Part shown: positions 34,948 to 46,478 of the stretch, piece by piece
How positions within the stretch are numbered: the first letter of the stretch is position 1
Layout of the letters: the number at the start of each line of letters is the position of its first letter
Translations under genes and position numbers: made by a program
The notes under the pieces: model-generated
Told to the model about the DNA's origin: nothing
Seen by the model: only the letters and a program-made list of their open reading frames with translations
Database searches by the model: none
Assembly (NCBI RefSeq): GCF_030848805.1
Contig: NC_092363.1
Location: 14,974,600-15,038,599 of the forward strand
Reading direction: 5' to 3'
Source: Temnothorax longispinosus
Lineage: Eukaryota; Arthropoda; Insecta; Hymenoptera; Formicidae
DNA length: 64,000 nt

Positions 34948-36890
34948 GATACAGAACGTTTGGCCTAACAACACATTTGTGCTATAACGAACGAGAAAAG
35001 GATTAAAATCATTATCGCATTATTCATTTTATTTTCTTGCCCATATACGTTCTTATATTTTATAACACTGACGCTAGCTTTCAGGAAGTTATTGAAAAAT
35101 GAAAGATGATAAAGAGAAGTTAGACGCTAGAAAAGTATTATTTATAATCTATACACGGAGAAAATTTTATGTTAAATTTTACTATGCTGCCGCACCAACT
35201 GCGGACCATCAAGACGCCCAAGTTTAAATGCTATAGTCTTGTGTAAAATTACTATGTCCATAGCATTTAGTGATATGTCCATAGCATTTAGTGATATGAT
35301 CATAGCATTATTATAGCATTGAATGCTATGATCGTAGCATTAAATGCTATGGACATAGTAATTTTACACAAGACTATAGCATTTAAACTTGGGCGTCTTG
35401 ATGGTCCGCAGTTGGTGCGGCAGCATAGTAAAATTTAACATAAAATTTTCTCCGTGTACATATATATAGATATATGAATATACATAGTTTATATGCATTA
35501 TATACATTAATTTTGTACAGCGTAAATCGAAACTATTAGTAAACTGCGAATTTAATTCTATTCTCTAACTCTTATTCTGTATATGTATTATATTGCTTAT
35601 AGATTCGTTTTCACTATATATAAACATACTATTTACTAATGCATCGCACTTCAATGTAACGTAAAGCTCCAGTTCGAGTTCCTAGCTGTAAGTAAGCTAT
35701 ATTTTAAGAAACTTGTGCAGATAATTTGTAAGAATAGTGCTTACTAAGAAGTGGAATATAGACCTGATACATATAGTACTTATTTATTGTAAAAGACATG
35801 GACATTAGGATCTATATGAAAATTGTATGAAATAATAAGGTTCTTTAAAAAATGACGTTTTGTTACTTCAAACAAATCTATAATTTTTACAGTAAAACAC
35901 TTTCCACAAGTGAGAAACGGGAGCATATATACATTTGAGAAGTAGGTTTTTTTTTTCAAGAGAATTCTACTAGGAAACGTATATTCACGTATGAATACGA
36001 GAATTCTCTTCAATTTTATATAAATTCAATCAGGTTGAAGCTTATATTCTTATAAAATAACATACTCTTAATGATCACATAAATAATCTTTATTTATAAA
36101 AATACAACTTATTTAAATTTTAGTTCTTTAAACGCAAACATAATGCGCGTATCACGAAACACTGTATCATGTTTTTAAGTGATCACATTTAGGTATCTAC
36201 GATTTACTTTATTCTATCATTTTTTTTAGCACATATGGTAAGTTTGACATTTATTTTATACGTACTTTGACAACTAGGCGTCTTGAATGAAGAGTTCATG
36301 GGAAGAAAATGATAAATTCATAATTAATCCATTTTAAACAGAATTTTATGTTTAAAGTAGAACTTTAAAACTTATATTTCTTCAAATGCTTTGAAATGTA
36401 GATATATCAGATGCATTTTCTAAGAATACTTTCAATGTGACTACGTTCAAATATTTGTTCTATTTTTATTTGTAGTAAAGAAATAGATAATTTTTAGATC
36501 GAGAAGATAATTTTTAACAAATGTCAAATATAATATTCTTCTTCTGTGTTTTTATAAAATCAATACTTATCAAGTATGATTAGCTTAATAATTATTGAAC
36601 ATAATTATTTATTTATGCTATTACATACAAACATGTAAACCATGGCGCAAAAGATTGCCCCATACAGTAATATTTCTGTATAAGCTGTTAAAGGCATTTA
36701 GACGCTTAATGTACAATTACATTGCCATTGTCAGTTATCCTGCTAATATAGCAGTACAAGTGCCATAAGAATTTAGAGGATAATATTTGTGTACATTATA
36801 TAGATATTTATATATATAAAACTGATGTATTTGTTCGTCAATATTATCCATGTGAAAAGATGCATTCTCTATTTTACGATAATTGTGACT
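34948..36890. other. TRRAP/MED24 convergent intergenic region and 3' UTRs
   Basis: It is AT-rich and carries no supported gene. It contains the 303-bp foldback at 35154-35456. The remainder has many AATAAA-like strings, so poly(A) sites of TRRAP could not be chosen. The MED24 stop (36891-36893) overlaps an AATAAA on the minus strand. Confidence 0.6.
35154..35456. mobile_element. TA-flanked foldback with perfect 117-bp arms
   Basis: The ends CACGGAGAAAATTTTATG and complement are flanked by TA (35152-35153, 35457-35458), fitting a Tc1/mariner-type MITE. By eye the arms are identical over about 117 nt. The loop holds a tandem of GTGATATGTCCATAGCATTT-like units and a second inverted pair ATGCTATGAT. 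It starts 206 bp after the TRRAP stop, so it may be inside the 3' UTR. Confidence 0.88.
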
Positions 36891-39800
36891 TTATTTTGTA
36901 GGCTTCAGATTAATATTCCGCAACATACATAGATCTCGCGCGGTGGCCTTGCGCCCGATCATGGTTTGTATGTCGTACAATCTCAGCAGAATATCAGTCG
37001 TGAATAACTCGGGCAATGCTTTGAGAAGGCAAGGTACCTGAAAACAGATATACAAATGTTATTACCAACAGTTTATCCCACAGTTATTCTATCCACAGTT
37101 TGTTTATCCACAGTTGTTCTATACAAATATCAAAATGTACCAGTGTTTGCGGTATTCCCTGTAGCACGATGCGAGTTCTGTCTTTCCCACACTCCACCAT
37201 GAGCCGCAGGAACTGGAGTATGAAATGAGTCTGTTGGGACACCTCGCCGTCTCTACCGGCTAGAAAGGCGAATATGGTGAACAGATTGTTCAACGCCGTC
37301 ATAAGCGGATCCCTGAGAACGACAACCGACTTTTGCCCGTTATTCGAACCCTGCGCCTGCGGACTTTGCGAGTTGAACATAGGAACGCTCTCGCCTGTTT
37401 CGTTCAGTCGCAGAAGCTTATTGGATACGCCAAGCGCGTCCAGGTCTTCCGCGTCCAGGTCGCGTCGCACGCGTTTACGGCTGTTCCTCTGATATGGATT
37501 CGAGTTATTGTACTCCAAAGTGGAGAATATACAATACACGCACAATTTTGCCAGGATGGACGACTGCGGTTCCACAAGCTCATCACTCCTATACAAGAGA
37601 GAATTTATGTGAAACAAACGTCCTGCGTACAAATTTAAAAATTCGATCGAGATGCGAAGACGATATGATGGACTTACTGCAACGAGTTGTGCAGGTACTG
37701 CGGTATTATGTAATTTATAAGGTCCAGAGTGCAGTTCTCTATGTCGAGATGGAAGATTGCAAAAGCTAGATCCACAGCTTGATCCAGTTCTTCTTGATAG
37801 CGATATTTGAGCACTTCTTTGACTATATTCGTGACGAACCATAAAGAACCGCCGGTGTTTAGCAGAGACTCCAACGATTGCATGGCTTGTATGTTTATCC
37901 ACCCACATTGATTTATGGTCTGCCAAACGGATTCCAACTGTTCCAGTATCGGTTGCCGCGATATAATACTACAAGCAAAAACGCCGTGAAAATAACAATC
38001 CCGAAAAAATACGATAATTCGTTTTACAAAAATACCATAATACCTGTGGGATACCGAAAACACTTTTGTTTTCGACTGTGTGGGCGGGTGCACGTCGTAT
38101 TGCATTTTCCGAATAATTTGGACCATTAAACTGGATCTGGAAAAAAAAATAGATAAACTAAAGTCTTATATAACATCCAAATGTATATTATAATAAGAAT
38201 GAATAAGATTATATTTTTATCTAAGAAAAAATGTAATTATTTAACAATGTTCTAATAATTGCATCATACACTCACGTGACTATTCTATCTGTTTACCTGT
38301 CTTTAAGATTTTCCTGCATTTCGTCACCCGGCAATGGCGTCAAGAAGTGCTGAACCATGTTCATGGGTTTCAGCAAAGCGTCCTGATGTGTGATGCTCAT
38401 GTATGCGCATATCCAAGCGGCAGCACAGACCGGCAAGCAGCAAGCCGTCGCTCGCAAACCATCCAGGGCTCTCTTGACGTCGCCGGCACCCAGCACCCCA
38501 CTTTCCCACGCGCAGAGCAATTCCTTCACCGCGCCCATCGCCGACTGGCATGCAACGTGCCATTTTAAGTTGTTCGATTTGAAATCGGGATCTGGCGAGT
38601 TAATCTGCACCAGCAGAGCGTCCACTCTCGCCGGGTCGACACTCTGTAGCATCCTCTGTGGCGATTTTAGTTTGTTCCGTTCTGGCATGCATTCGCGTGC
38701 CCATTGCTCAAAGAATGAATCTCCACCTTCCTCCAGGACAACCTGAAAATCAATTTTTGTTAATATTGAACCATAATGAAACGTAATCGACACACGAAAT
38801 TATAAGGTCTCTTTGCGCATAAAATTCGAGACACGTATCAACACCAAACTCACCTCAGAGCCATACGTTTGCACTATATAACACAACATAAGAAACGATA
38901 CATCGAACAACATTGCTTTCGTCGCTGCTGCCTTATCAGGTACTGGCTCGTTGATCTGTTTACTATATTCGTTAAACTTGATGAGTTTCGTGACGAAAGT
39001 CTTCAGTTCTCCCTCCACGGTTGCCACGGCTAGCATCAATTCGAAGCTCTTCCCTGTTACGACTTGATACAGCACGCTCAATAAACCCTCCTGTATTTTT
39101 ACGTAAGATTCGGCGTTCAGTGTCCTCAAGATCCCGTTAAGTGTCTGCCCTGCTTGTACAATTACCTTCGGAATTGATGACGACGAAGTTGTCCCCTCCC
39201 TGCAACAATCGCGTGATAATCACAAAAAAAAGTTCGACTATTTGTCAAGTTTATTTTCATAGTATGATAATGGTTCGATTCTCATGTATATACCTCCTAG
39301 CGCCTATTTGCTTCGCTTGCTTTTCTGTCACAAGGTTTACCTTCTGCAATTCACTCAGCAAGCAATCTATGTAATTGCATGAGTTGAATGAGGTATCCAT
39401 TTTGTCGAGCAGAGGCATGAACTGATAGAGCAACTCGAATGCATCCAGAATATCTTGCGAGTATTCAAACTTTTCATCACCTGCAAAGATGCAAAGATGT
39501 GAAATCAAATTCCCCCCCTCCTCTCCCAGAATTCAGAGCACTTCAAACGGTTTTACCAACCATTCAGATTAGTCACATGCAATTCCTTCAATATCTGAGG
39601 CATCTTTAAAAATGTGAAGGCTCCCCACTGTGACTCTTGGACCGTTTGCTGTACGTTGTGCAGGCACATCAGACAGGCGCGGATAATCTCGCAGTAAAGC
39701 CGTGCATTTGTATAGCACTTTAATCTCTGCACCATCAGCAGCTGGTTGACGAACACGGTTGTCTCGGTACTAGGATTCAGTAACACTTGAACGGCTAAGA

Positions 39801-40467
39801 GTGGCTGCAGACAATGTGTAATAGACTCCATTTTCATTTTTTCAGGGCAGAGACTTTCGATCTCCAGATTGCATAACTTTTTCAGTGAATCCTCTATCGG
39901 TACCACGGACTTTTGAGTGCTCGTCTTCAGTAATGTCTCGATCTCCTGGCATTTCTTCACAACTTCTATGTATAGATCTAAAAGAAAAAGTGCAAATGCA
40001 TAAGCAATTGCAAAACGTTGAATAATTTTCCATTGGTCACAGCACACCTTTGTCATCGTATTTAGCCAGATACATCATCGCGCACAAAAAGTCCGAATTC
40101 AGCATCTGTTGCAAAATACTAGCAGGTTTGTCTACGAGCTCGCTCGGATGCGGAGTGAGAGGATTACTCTGGGGCGCCTTTGTCAAGGTGTGCAGGTAAC
40201 ATTGTAGAAGCCAATGTACAATAGACAGGACTGCCGCTGCCAAAAGATCTTCCTCTGGTTTACCGCGGCACGTGATACCAACTTGTATAGACTCCAAGAA
40301 CTCCAGCAAGCTCACGATGCAATGGGGCTTGTGAAAAGCATCATATTTACTTATTCGCTGCAACACTGCAGCATATGACACTAGCTGCAAGACAATTTGA
40401 AATATAAATCACTGACAAGTCACAGTATATGTATATTGTGTACAAAAAAATTAAAGTAACCCCTGAA

Positions 40468-40514
<47 letters not shown>

Positions 40515-40837
40515 TAAACAAACCTGAGAACTTAACGAGTGCTTCAGATAAGACAGTACTAACTGATTAGGTCCTGGTCCCACTAATGCTTGTTGTAATA
40601 TACAATCTGCTAAGTTATATACATCACCACTCACTCCTCTTGGCAAAATCTAAGAATTAATCTTGATTTTAGAAAACATGTAGAACCTTGGGAAGCAAAT
40701 AGAAAGCACATCAAGGAAATACAGACGCTTACCGTTTTGATATTAATACCCCATTGCAAATCAGTCCAGCGTTCTCGCCAAGCTCGTAGCAAGAGAGCTT
40801 TCAAGCTGCTGGTTTTACTGGTCACTTTGGTCTCCAT
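36891..40837 (-). CDS. MED24: Mediator complex subunit 24
   Basis: Coding exons (high to low): 40837-40733, 40649-40524, 40384-40048, 39977-39561, 39480-39294, 39199-38854, 38742-38297, 38136-38044, 37968-37678, 37588-37141, 37037-36891; 980 aa, against 989 in human. It is a tail-module subunit of the Mediator co-activator that bridges activators and RNA polymerase II in the nucleus. Family marks in order: LKALLLRAWRERWTDLQWGI near the N-terminus, VGPGPNQLVLSYLKHSLSSQ, WGAFTFLKMPQIL, DVSFLMLCYIVQTYGSE, KWHVACQSAMGA, GGSLWFVTNIVKEVLKYRY, and a basic KRVRRDLDAEDLD segment as in vertebrate MED24. The end is TDILLRLYDIQTMIGRKATA followed by a short tail. The start at 40837 was chosen because it puts METKVTSKTSSLK directly before the conserved N-terminus; an upstream in-frame Met at 40918 is possible. 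All joins keep frame. Confidence 0.95.
40466..40510. repeat. (TA)n microsatellite in MED24 intron 2
   Basis: About 20 TA units lie close to the exon at 40524-40649. Confidence 0.9.
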
Positions 40838-41539
40838 TGGTAACGTTAGAACACTATACAATTTCTGCCACATTGCAGAGATGTTTATCAGTTTGCAGGA
40901 GACAGAACATCCTGTCAAAATGGGATTAATAACATCAGCTGTAAGTAAAGAAAAAGTTTAATTAAATATATGAACACAAATATTAAATGATTATTTCTAA
41001 TAACTCGTTAGCATCTTGCAAACAATTTTTTGTAATTATACAGTTTAGGGACCCCACCTCCAATACTGATGAAATTATGCTCAATCTACACGTTTTTACA
41101 CGAAAGGAAAGAATCTAGCAGAAAAAAAGCGTCGCTCTGCCCCGCGAAAAGAAATATTAAATCGTTAAATTTGACGACTATTCAGGTTACCTGAACACGA
41201 ACCTGTCACACGAACGAAATTGCAAATTGCGACTACGCGACTACATGAAATGAAACATGAACATGCCCCGTGGCCATATGCGCATGCTCCGGGCGAGCGT
41301 CGCGAGCGATAAGTGGAACGCACCCTATGAATACCGGCCCCTAGTTCCTGCATTTTAGGGAACTTGTGGTTGTAATGTAAGCAATCTTGAAACTAGAGAT
41401 ATATCCATATTTCACATTTCGCCGCTCGCCGCGTGTGTGCGTGGTGCCTCGTGTACTGCGGAGTAGTGCGGAGTGCGGAGTGCGGATACGCGATACGCTC
41501 GACTCGAGCGGTTAGAGTTCTCCTTTCAAACAAACCAAG
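40838..41539. promoter_or_regulatory. Divergent MED24/RpL23 promoter region
   Basis: About 0.7 kb separates the start codons. The RpL23 side (41400-41520) is CG-rich, with GTGCGGAGTGCGGAGTGCGG direct repeats. The initiator for RpL23 is listed separately. Confidence 0.55.
41517..41527 (+). promoter_or_regulatory. TCT-type initiator / 5' TOP of RpL23
   Basis: The pyrimidine stretch TTCTCCTTTC ends 12 nt before the start codon. Animal ribosomal protein genes start transcription inside such a stretch and give a 5' terminal oligopyrimidine mRNA under growth control. The exact start base is inferred. Confidence 0.5.
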
Positions 41540-43536
41540 ATGTCGAAGAGAGGTAAGTTCGTTGCTGCGTATGAAATCCGAGAAAATCGGTGCTGAGACG
41601 ACGCATCGGTCTCGGGCGAAAAGATAGAGGGACGGAGGCACGTTTCGTACGCACGATAAACCGAAACGAAACGTTACTTTTATTACACGCGAGAAAATAG
41701 AACGATTCTTCCAATGCCGCTGTCTAAATACATTACTTGTTTCCCAAGGACGTGGTGGTTCGGCTGGAGCCAAGTTCAGGATATCCCTGGGTCTACCGGT
41801 CGGCGCGGTCATCAATTGCGCTGATAATACTGGTGAGTTTGCGGAAAAAAAGCATCTTTTGGACGATTCTTAACCTCAAAAGGCAACCGTGTAACTCGCA
41901 AACAAGAAGACCACATGGTCGTTTGTAATTTGTCAAGTAATTTTTATACTTACGTTTCTCGGTTTGTTGATTAATTTAATAAAAACCGCAGTCTTGTTTT
42001 CTGTTTGCGCACGTCAAATGATTCTAGTTCCAGCCTTAAAGGAACAAGAATCCTAATAAGCAAAAAATGATGATACTCATAGTTAATACTATCATTTCAT
42101 AGATATCAGTGAAACGTACAGTAATTGATAAACTGTATCTCGTATATATTATTATATGTTATTTTTACAGTTTTACTCAAATATTTTTTTGTAGTTCGTA
42201 ATAGAACCAAAATGTTTAATAAAGTTACATGTCAATTGCATAGATACTAATACAACGTTTACGCGAGTGTTACTTCTGTAGTAACTTACGATAATTCACT
42301 CGTTTACGTGGAGTAAATTATCGTAAGTTACTACAAAATCCCGTTTACGCGAAGGAATTATCGTAAGTTACTACAGAAGTAAAGCCCCTTGCACAATGCC
42401 GAGCAATAGACAATAGGAACAGGAAATAACAAAAAAATCGTTAATTACAACCTAAAAAATTCGAATGCTATGATTGGTTAGCAACAGGCAATAGGCACAG
42501 AATTTCCAACGTGACGGTAAAGAGGGGAGCACACACTTCTGCATAACGCATAATGCGTAAGCATAAGAAAATTGATTGGTCTATTTTCTTATGCACATGT
42601 ATATGGACCAATCAATTTTCTTATGCTTACGCATTATGTGTTGTGCAGAAGTGTGTGCTCCCTGCTTAACTCTGTGCCTATATTGCCTGTGTCACTGTTT
42701 ATTCTGCATTTATACATGATTTCTGATTTCTATTCCCTGTTCTTATTGCCTATTGCCTAGCATTGTGCAAGGGGCTTAACGCTCGCGTAAACGTAGTATA
42801 AGCTGTATAATTAAACTGTCGAGATTATTTGTAACGCCTGTTACAAGACTGATTTATATGTAACCATAAATCTAAGGATCTGATATAATTTTCAACTCAA
42901 GCATATGTATCCTGGCCTTTCCTTTCATCCTATTGAGGATAGATCTCTGTGTAACAGCAAATGGTCTTTCAGGTGCCAAGAATCTGTATGTCATCGCAGT
43001 GCAAGGAATCAAGGGCCGGTTGAACCGTCTGCCAGCAGCAGGATCCGGCGATATGATCGTTGCCACCGTGAAGAAGGGAAAACCTGAACTAAGGAAAAAG
43101 GGTAAATTAATTACTCTTGTGCTCTTTCTTTCTCTCTTTTGTTCCCTGAGACGTTGCTTGCATCTAAGAAGAAATAACTTAATAAGTGCTTAGTGATTCT
43201 TTAATATTGGTTTTCACCCTTAATCTCAGTGTATAAAGCAATTGTATTAAAAAAAAAAATCACTGAGCGGTTGCTTTGTTTGGTGAACACAGCCATTGCC
43301 TTCCAAGGATTTTAGATAAACGCGCGTGTATTGTTACAGTGATGCCTGCGGTGGTGATACGGCAACGGAAACCATTCCGCAGGAAGGACGGGACATTCAT
43401 ATACTTCGAGGACAATGCCGGTGTAATCGTCAACAACAAGGGAGAGATGAAAGGATCGGCTATTACGGGACCTGTCGCGAAGGAGTGTGCAGATTTGTGG
43501 CCAAGGATCGCATCCAATGCCAGCAGCATCGCATAG
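41540..43536 (+). CDS. RpL23: Large ribosomal subunit protein uL14
   Basis: Exons 41540-41552, 41749-41832, 42973-43101 and 43340-43536 give exactly 140 aa, the universal eukaryotic length. The protein sits on the 60S subunit interface at the factor-binding side. The product begins MSKRGRGGSAGAKFRISLGL, continues through INCADNTGAKNLYVIAVQGI and GDMIVATVKKGKPELRKK, and ends with DLWPRIASNASSIA, all invariant family segments. The first exon encodes only four codons plus one base, typical of ribosomal protein genes with a TOP-type short leader. Intron 2 (41833-42972) is the largest and is occupied largely by nested foldback elements. Confidence 0.98.
42383..42776. mobile_element. Mid-level TAA-flanked foldback
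   Basis: The ends AGCCCCTTGCACAATGC and GCATTGTGCAAGGGGCT are perfectly inverted, with TAA on each side (42380-42382, 42777-42779). It is itself interrupted by the inner element at 42521-42666. Confidence 0.85.
42521..42666. mobile_element. Innermost TAA-flanked foldback
   Basis: The ends AGAGGGGAGCACACAC and the complement of GTGTGTGCTCCCTGCT are flanked by TAA (42518-42520, 42667-42669). The centre GATTGGTCTATTTTCTTATG resembles the centre of the 3344 and 57014 elements, so the families are related although their ends differ. Confidence 0.85.
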
Positions 43537-43579
43537 TTCACACATCCTGTATAAATTTACTGTCCTTTACAGTTTACAA

Positions 43580-43585
43580 AATAAA
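43580..43585 (+). promoter_or_regulatory. RpL23 poly(A) signal
   Basis: AATAAA lies 44 nt past the RpL23 stop codon, in line with the short 3' UTRs of ribosomal protein genes. Confidence 0.75.
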
Positions 43586-44380
43586 CCAGAAAATAATTAA
43601 TATCCGTTCGTGCTCAATGTTCCTACTAAATGTGTACTGCGCCACGCATCATTAATAAAAAAATTTAAAGTTTTGAGACGAGATTTACATCCATGGATAT
43701 TTATACGTACGTACATCGTAAATGTTTCGACAGTCACAAGTTGAGGTTAGATACATCTTTTTGATAGAAAATTTAAAAAAAGACCTAAAGCCTGCAGTTT
43801 AGATTTGTTATTTATAGTTATTAGGTTTATATAAAATATGCAGTCTGTAAATAAAAAACAAAAAAGTAAAAATGCAAGTGAGAATATAAGTAAGTGCAGT
43901 ATGCCAGTATATGCGTTCAGTTTCAGTACAGTAATTTCAGTCATATTCATTGTAATATATTTTTGCTTTTATCGCGTCGATTTAATATATTTGTTTTTAA
44001 AGCATATGTATGGGCTAAAATCTGATCATGCCGTAATTTTCTAATCGATTTTTAATATAATTATATACTGTCATCTTTTAAAATAAACTTTAAATAATTT
44101 ATATAATACTTTTATATAATTAATTATAGAAAGAAAAGTTTTTATCTACAATAATAGTTAAAATGTTTTAAATATTAATAGTTATGTAACGTAACGTATG
44201 ATACGTACCTACGTTTCATATGTATGTATGTACAATACATATGTATAATGTGCACACACACACATATATATATATACATATATATATGAAACCAAAGTAT
44301 GTGTCATACTTGGTATCATATGTAAAATACCCATGTATGATACGTAGGGTGTATGATATACGTTCCCAACCCTGGGTGAG
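43586..44380. other. Intergenic, nothing recognised
   Basis: AT-rich sequence between RpL23 and the DCAF8 leader, with TA/CA simple repeats at about 44255-44290 and repeated ATGTATGATACGT-like strings around 44190-44350. No gene is supported. Confidence 0.5.
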
Positions 44381-44399
44381 TGGTGAATGTATATATATA

Positions 44400-44828
44400 T
44401 TGTATATCCTTCTCTCTCTCGCAGAATTTTACCAGAAGTGCAAGTTGACCAGACTCAGACTCCAATTAGAGCCATTAGAGGGACTCTAGTAGCAATCGAA
44501 GTCGCGGACGGGGAGCTCGAGGGGAGTTGCGTTGCGCGTTTATTTATCTTATCGCGTATCGTATTGTGATCGTGTCTGTAGACTCCGTAGTCCGTAGTGT
44601 AGGTGTAGTAGCACCGTGAGTCGGCGTGAGTGGGAATCGAGTACGGCCATAGCCATACCGCATACCGCGTTCCGTCAGTGAAAGTCTCGAGGTGGGTAGC
44701 CCGTCCGTGTTGACGACGGAGCAGTTTCAACCGTGTTCGAGCTCGTCCGAACGTTCTCAACTCGGACCGACCCGCTCGCGTTGTCGAGAAGTCTCGACGT
44801 CCCCGACGACACCCGGGGTCAACCCTGT
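44400..44828 (+). promoter_or_regulatory. CG-rich block, candidate DCAF8 promoter and non-coding first exon
   Basis: A sharp rise in CG content lies upstream of the DCAF8 coding exon, whose acceptor is at 46383/46384. A donor-like CCT|gtaaat at 44827/44828 could end a non-coding leader exon. This is inferred from position and composition only. Confidence 0.4.
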
Positions 44829-45427
44829 AAATATCAGCAAAATTAATATATGTGTTGCGTTACGTACGTAACGCTGGCCATTTTAGCCAGATATAATTTC
44901 GCTGAAAAGAAGGGGCAGAAGAAAAGGGGGTCGGAATGCGAACAGCGAATTTATATAACGCGCGCGCGATCGCGTACGTTATATTATATATTCGCAAGCC
45001 TATCGTCGCGATGTTTTTATATCCTATCGATTTGCGATCAACATCCATAACGCGGATAACACTTTAACGCCTCTCCTCCGCTTGTGACGGGGGCGACGAG
45101 GCTGTGTTGCGGATGACGATCGTGCTAAATCAGCGATGTTGTTGCGCCTACCGTGCCTTCTTCCTCGATACATATCTTAACGATTCTTTGCCACTGATTT
45201 ATTTTGCTAAGTTACATCAGTACGCATTTTCTCGAATCTCCGTCGCGACATTATCGTGACCTGAAAGGATAAACAATTTACTTTGAATTCAGTTTTGTCT
45301 TCCTGAAATGTCAAAGCAGTGACGTAAAGCTTCTCAAGAATTAAAAGATCTTGAGGGATAAATAGTCTACCTTGGAACTTTCGGTTTTGACTTCGTTATG
45401 ACAATAAGATTGTTTTGTCTTCCTTGT

Positions 45428-45692
45428 GGGCTTATTCTGTAACTTAACGACAGTTTCGTTAGTCCCGGTAGGTGTTTTAAGCCCTAAGCCTTATAAGACA
45501 TTGTTCAATCACAGTTGAATTTGAGGAGAATAATTGACTGTGATTGGTCAATTTCTTAGAGCTTAAAACACCTATTATAGACTGGGACTTATCGTTATAT
45601 TTGTGTCACACAGATATATATGGTAAAGAAGCTGCGCAACGAGAATATATAACGATAACGAAACTGTTGTTAAGAATTACAGAACAGACCCA
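45428..45692. mobile_element. Foldback with ATTCTGTAACTTAACG ends, interrupted
   Basis: The left arm TTAACGACAGTTTCGTTA pairs with a right arm TAACGAAACTGTTGTTAA. An inner element (45462-45588) splits the left arm. A solo relative lies at about 55173-55267. Confidence 0.75.
45462..45588. mobile_element. 127-bp TTA-flanked foldback MITE
   Basis: The ends GTCCCGGTAGGTGTTTTAAG and diverged complement are flanked by TTA at 45459-45461 and 45589-45591. The opposite arm of the host element reads straight through TTTCGTTATCGTTATA, showing the pre-insertion site. The core has CAATCACAGTTGAAT facing ATTGACTGTGATTGG. Confidence 0.85.
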
Positions 45693-46478
45693 CTGATAGC
45701 GATATATCAGGTTTCAATAAGTGGTGACATAATGTTTCTCAAGAAAAGATTTTGAATAATAAATAATTTACCTTAAATTCAGTTTTAGTTTCGTAAAGTG
45801 ATAACAATAAAAATATTTTATCTTCTTAATATATATCAAAGCAGCGACATAAAGTTTCTCAAGAAAGGATCTCGATACATATTTGTCAAGTTGTTGAAAT
45901 AAATCAGTTTTGCATTTAACACCTAAGTTATTTGTATAGTTAAGAAATCTATATTAGGACATCTCTAATCAAGTCTGCAATTTCTTAGATTTTCATTGTA
46001 CTTTCAAAAAATGGCACGTTTCAATAAAATTTATTTGAATATTCTAAAATAATACATAAAGTTCAAAAATGCAGATTTTAAATTTATTGATTGTTATTGC
46101 AAGATAAACAGCAATGTTATTATCAAATGTATATTATTAATAAATTTATTTTTGCATACCTTCCGATTTTTGATGTCTTGGATGATATCAAGTTATTTGT
46201 TTAGTTTTGTTAAAGAAGAGAGTTCTGAATAGATATTGGTTTCAAATAGACAACAATCATTTTTTCAGCAATGATTTTTTTTTATAATTTACTTAAATAT
46301 ATGTGTGCTTTGATATTTAATTTGTGTATATATGGTAATGTGTAACAAGAGTTTATTATGTATTGTATCGATTAATATATTTCAGACAAACCTTGGATAT
46401 TTTGCCAATGCAAATGCAGATTGTGGAATGATCGCTGGCAGTCTAGGCAAACAAAAGGAATAAAATCTTGAAAATAAA

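Larger units (their letters stand above)
42257..42797. mobile_element. Outermost foldback of a nested set in RpL23 intron 2
   Basis: Terminal ACGTTTACGCGAGYGTTA arms lie at 42254-42272 and 42777-42795. Inner repeats of ATTATCGTAAGTTACTACA occur three times, in both orientations, on the left side. The mid-level element at 42383-42776 is inserted before the right arm. Confidence 0.7.
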
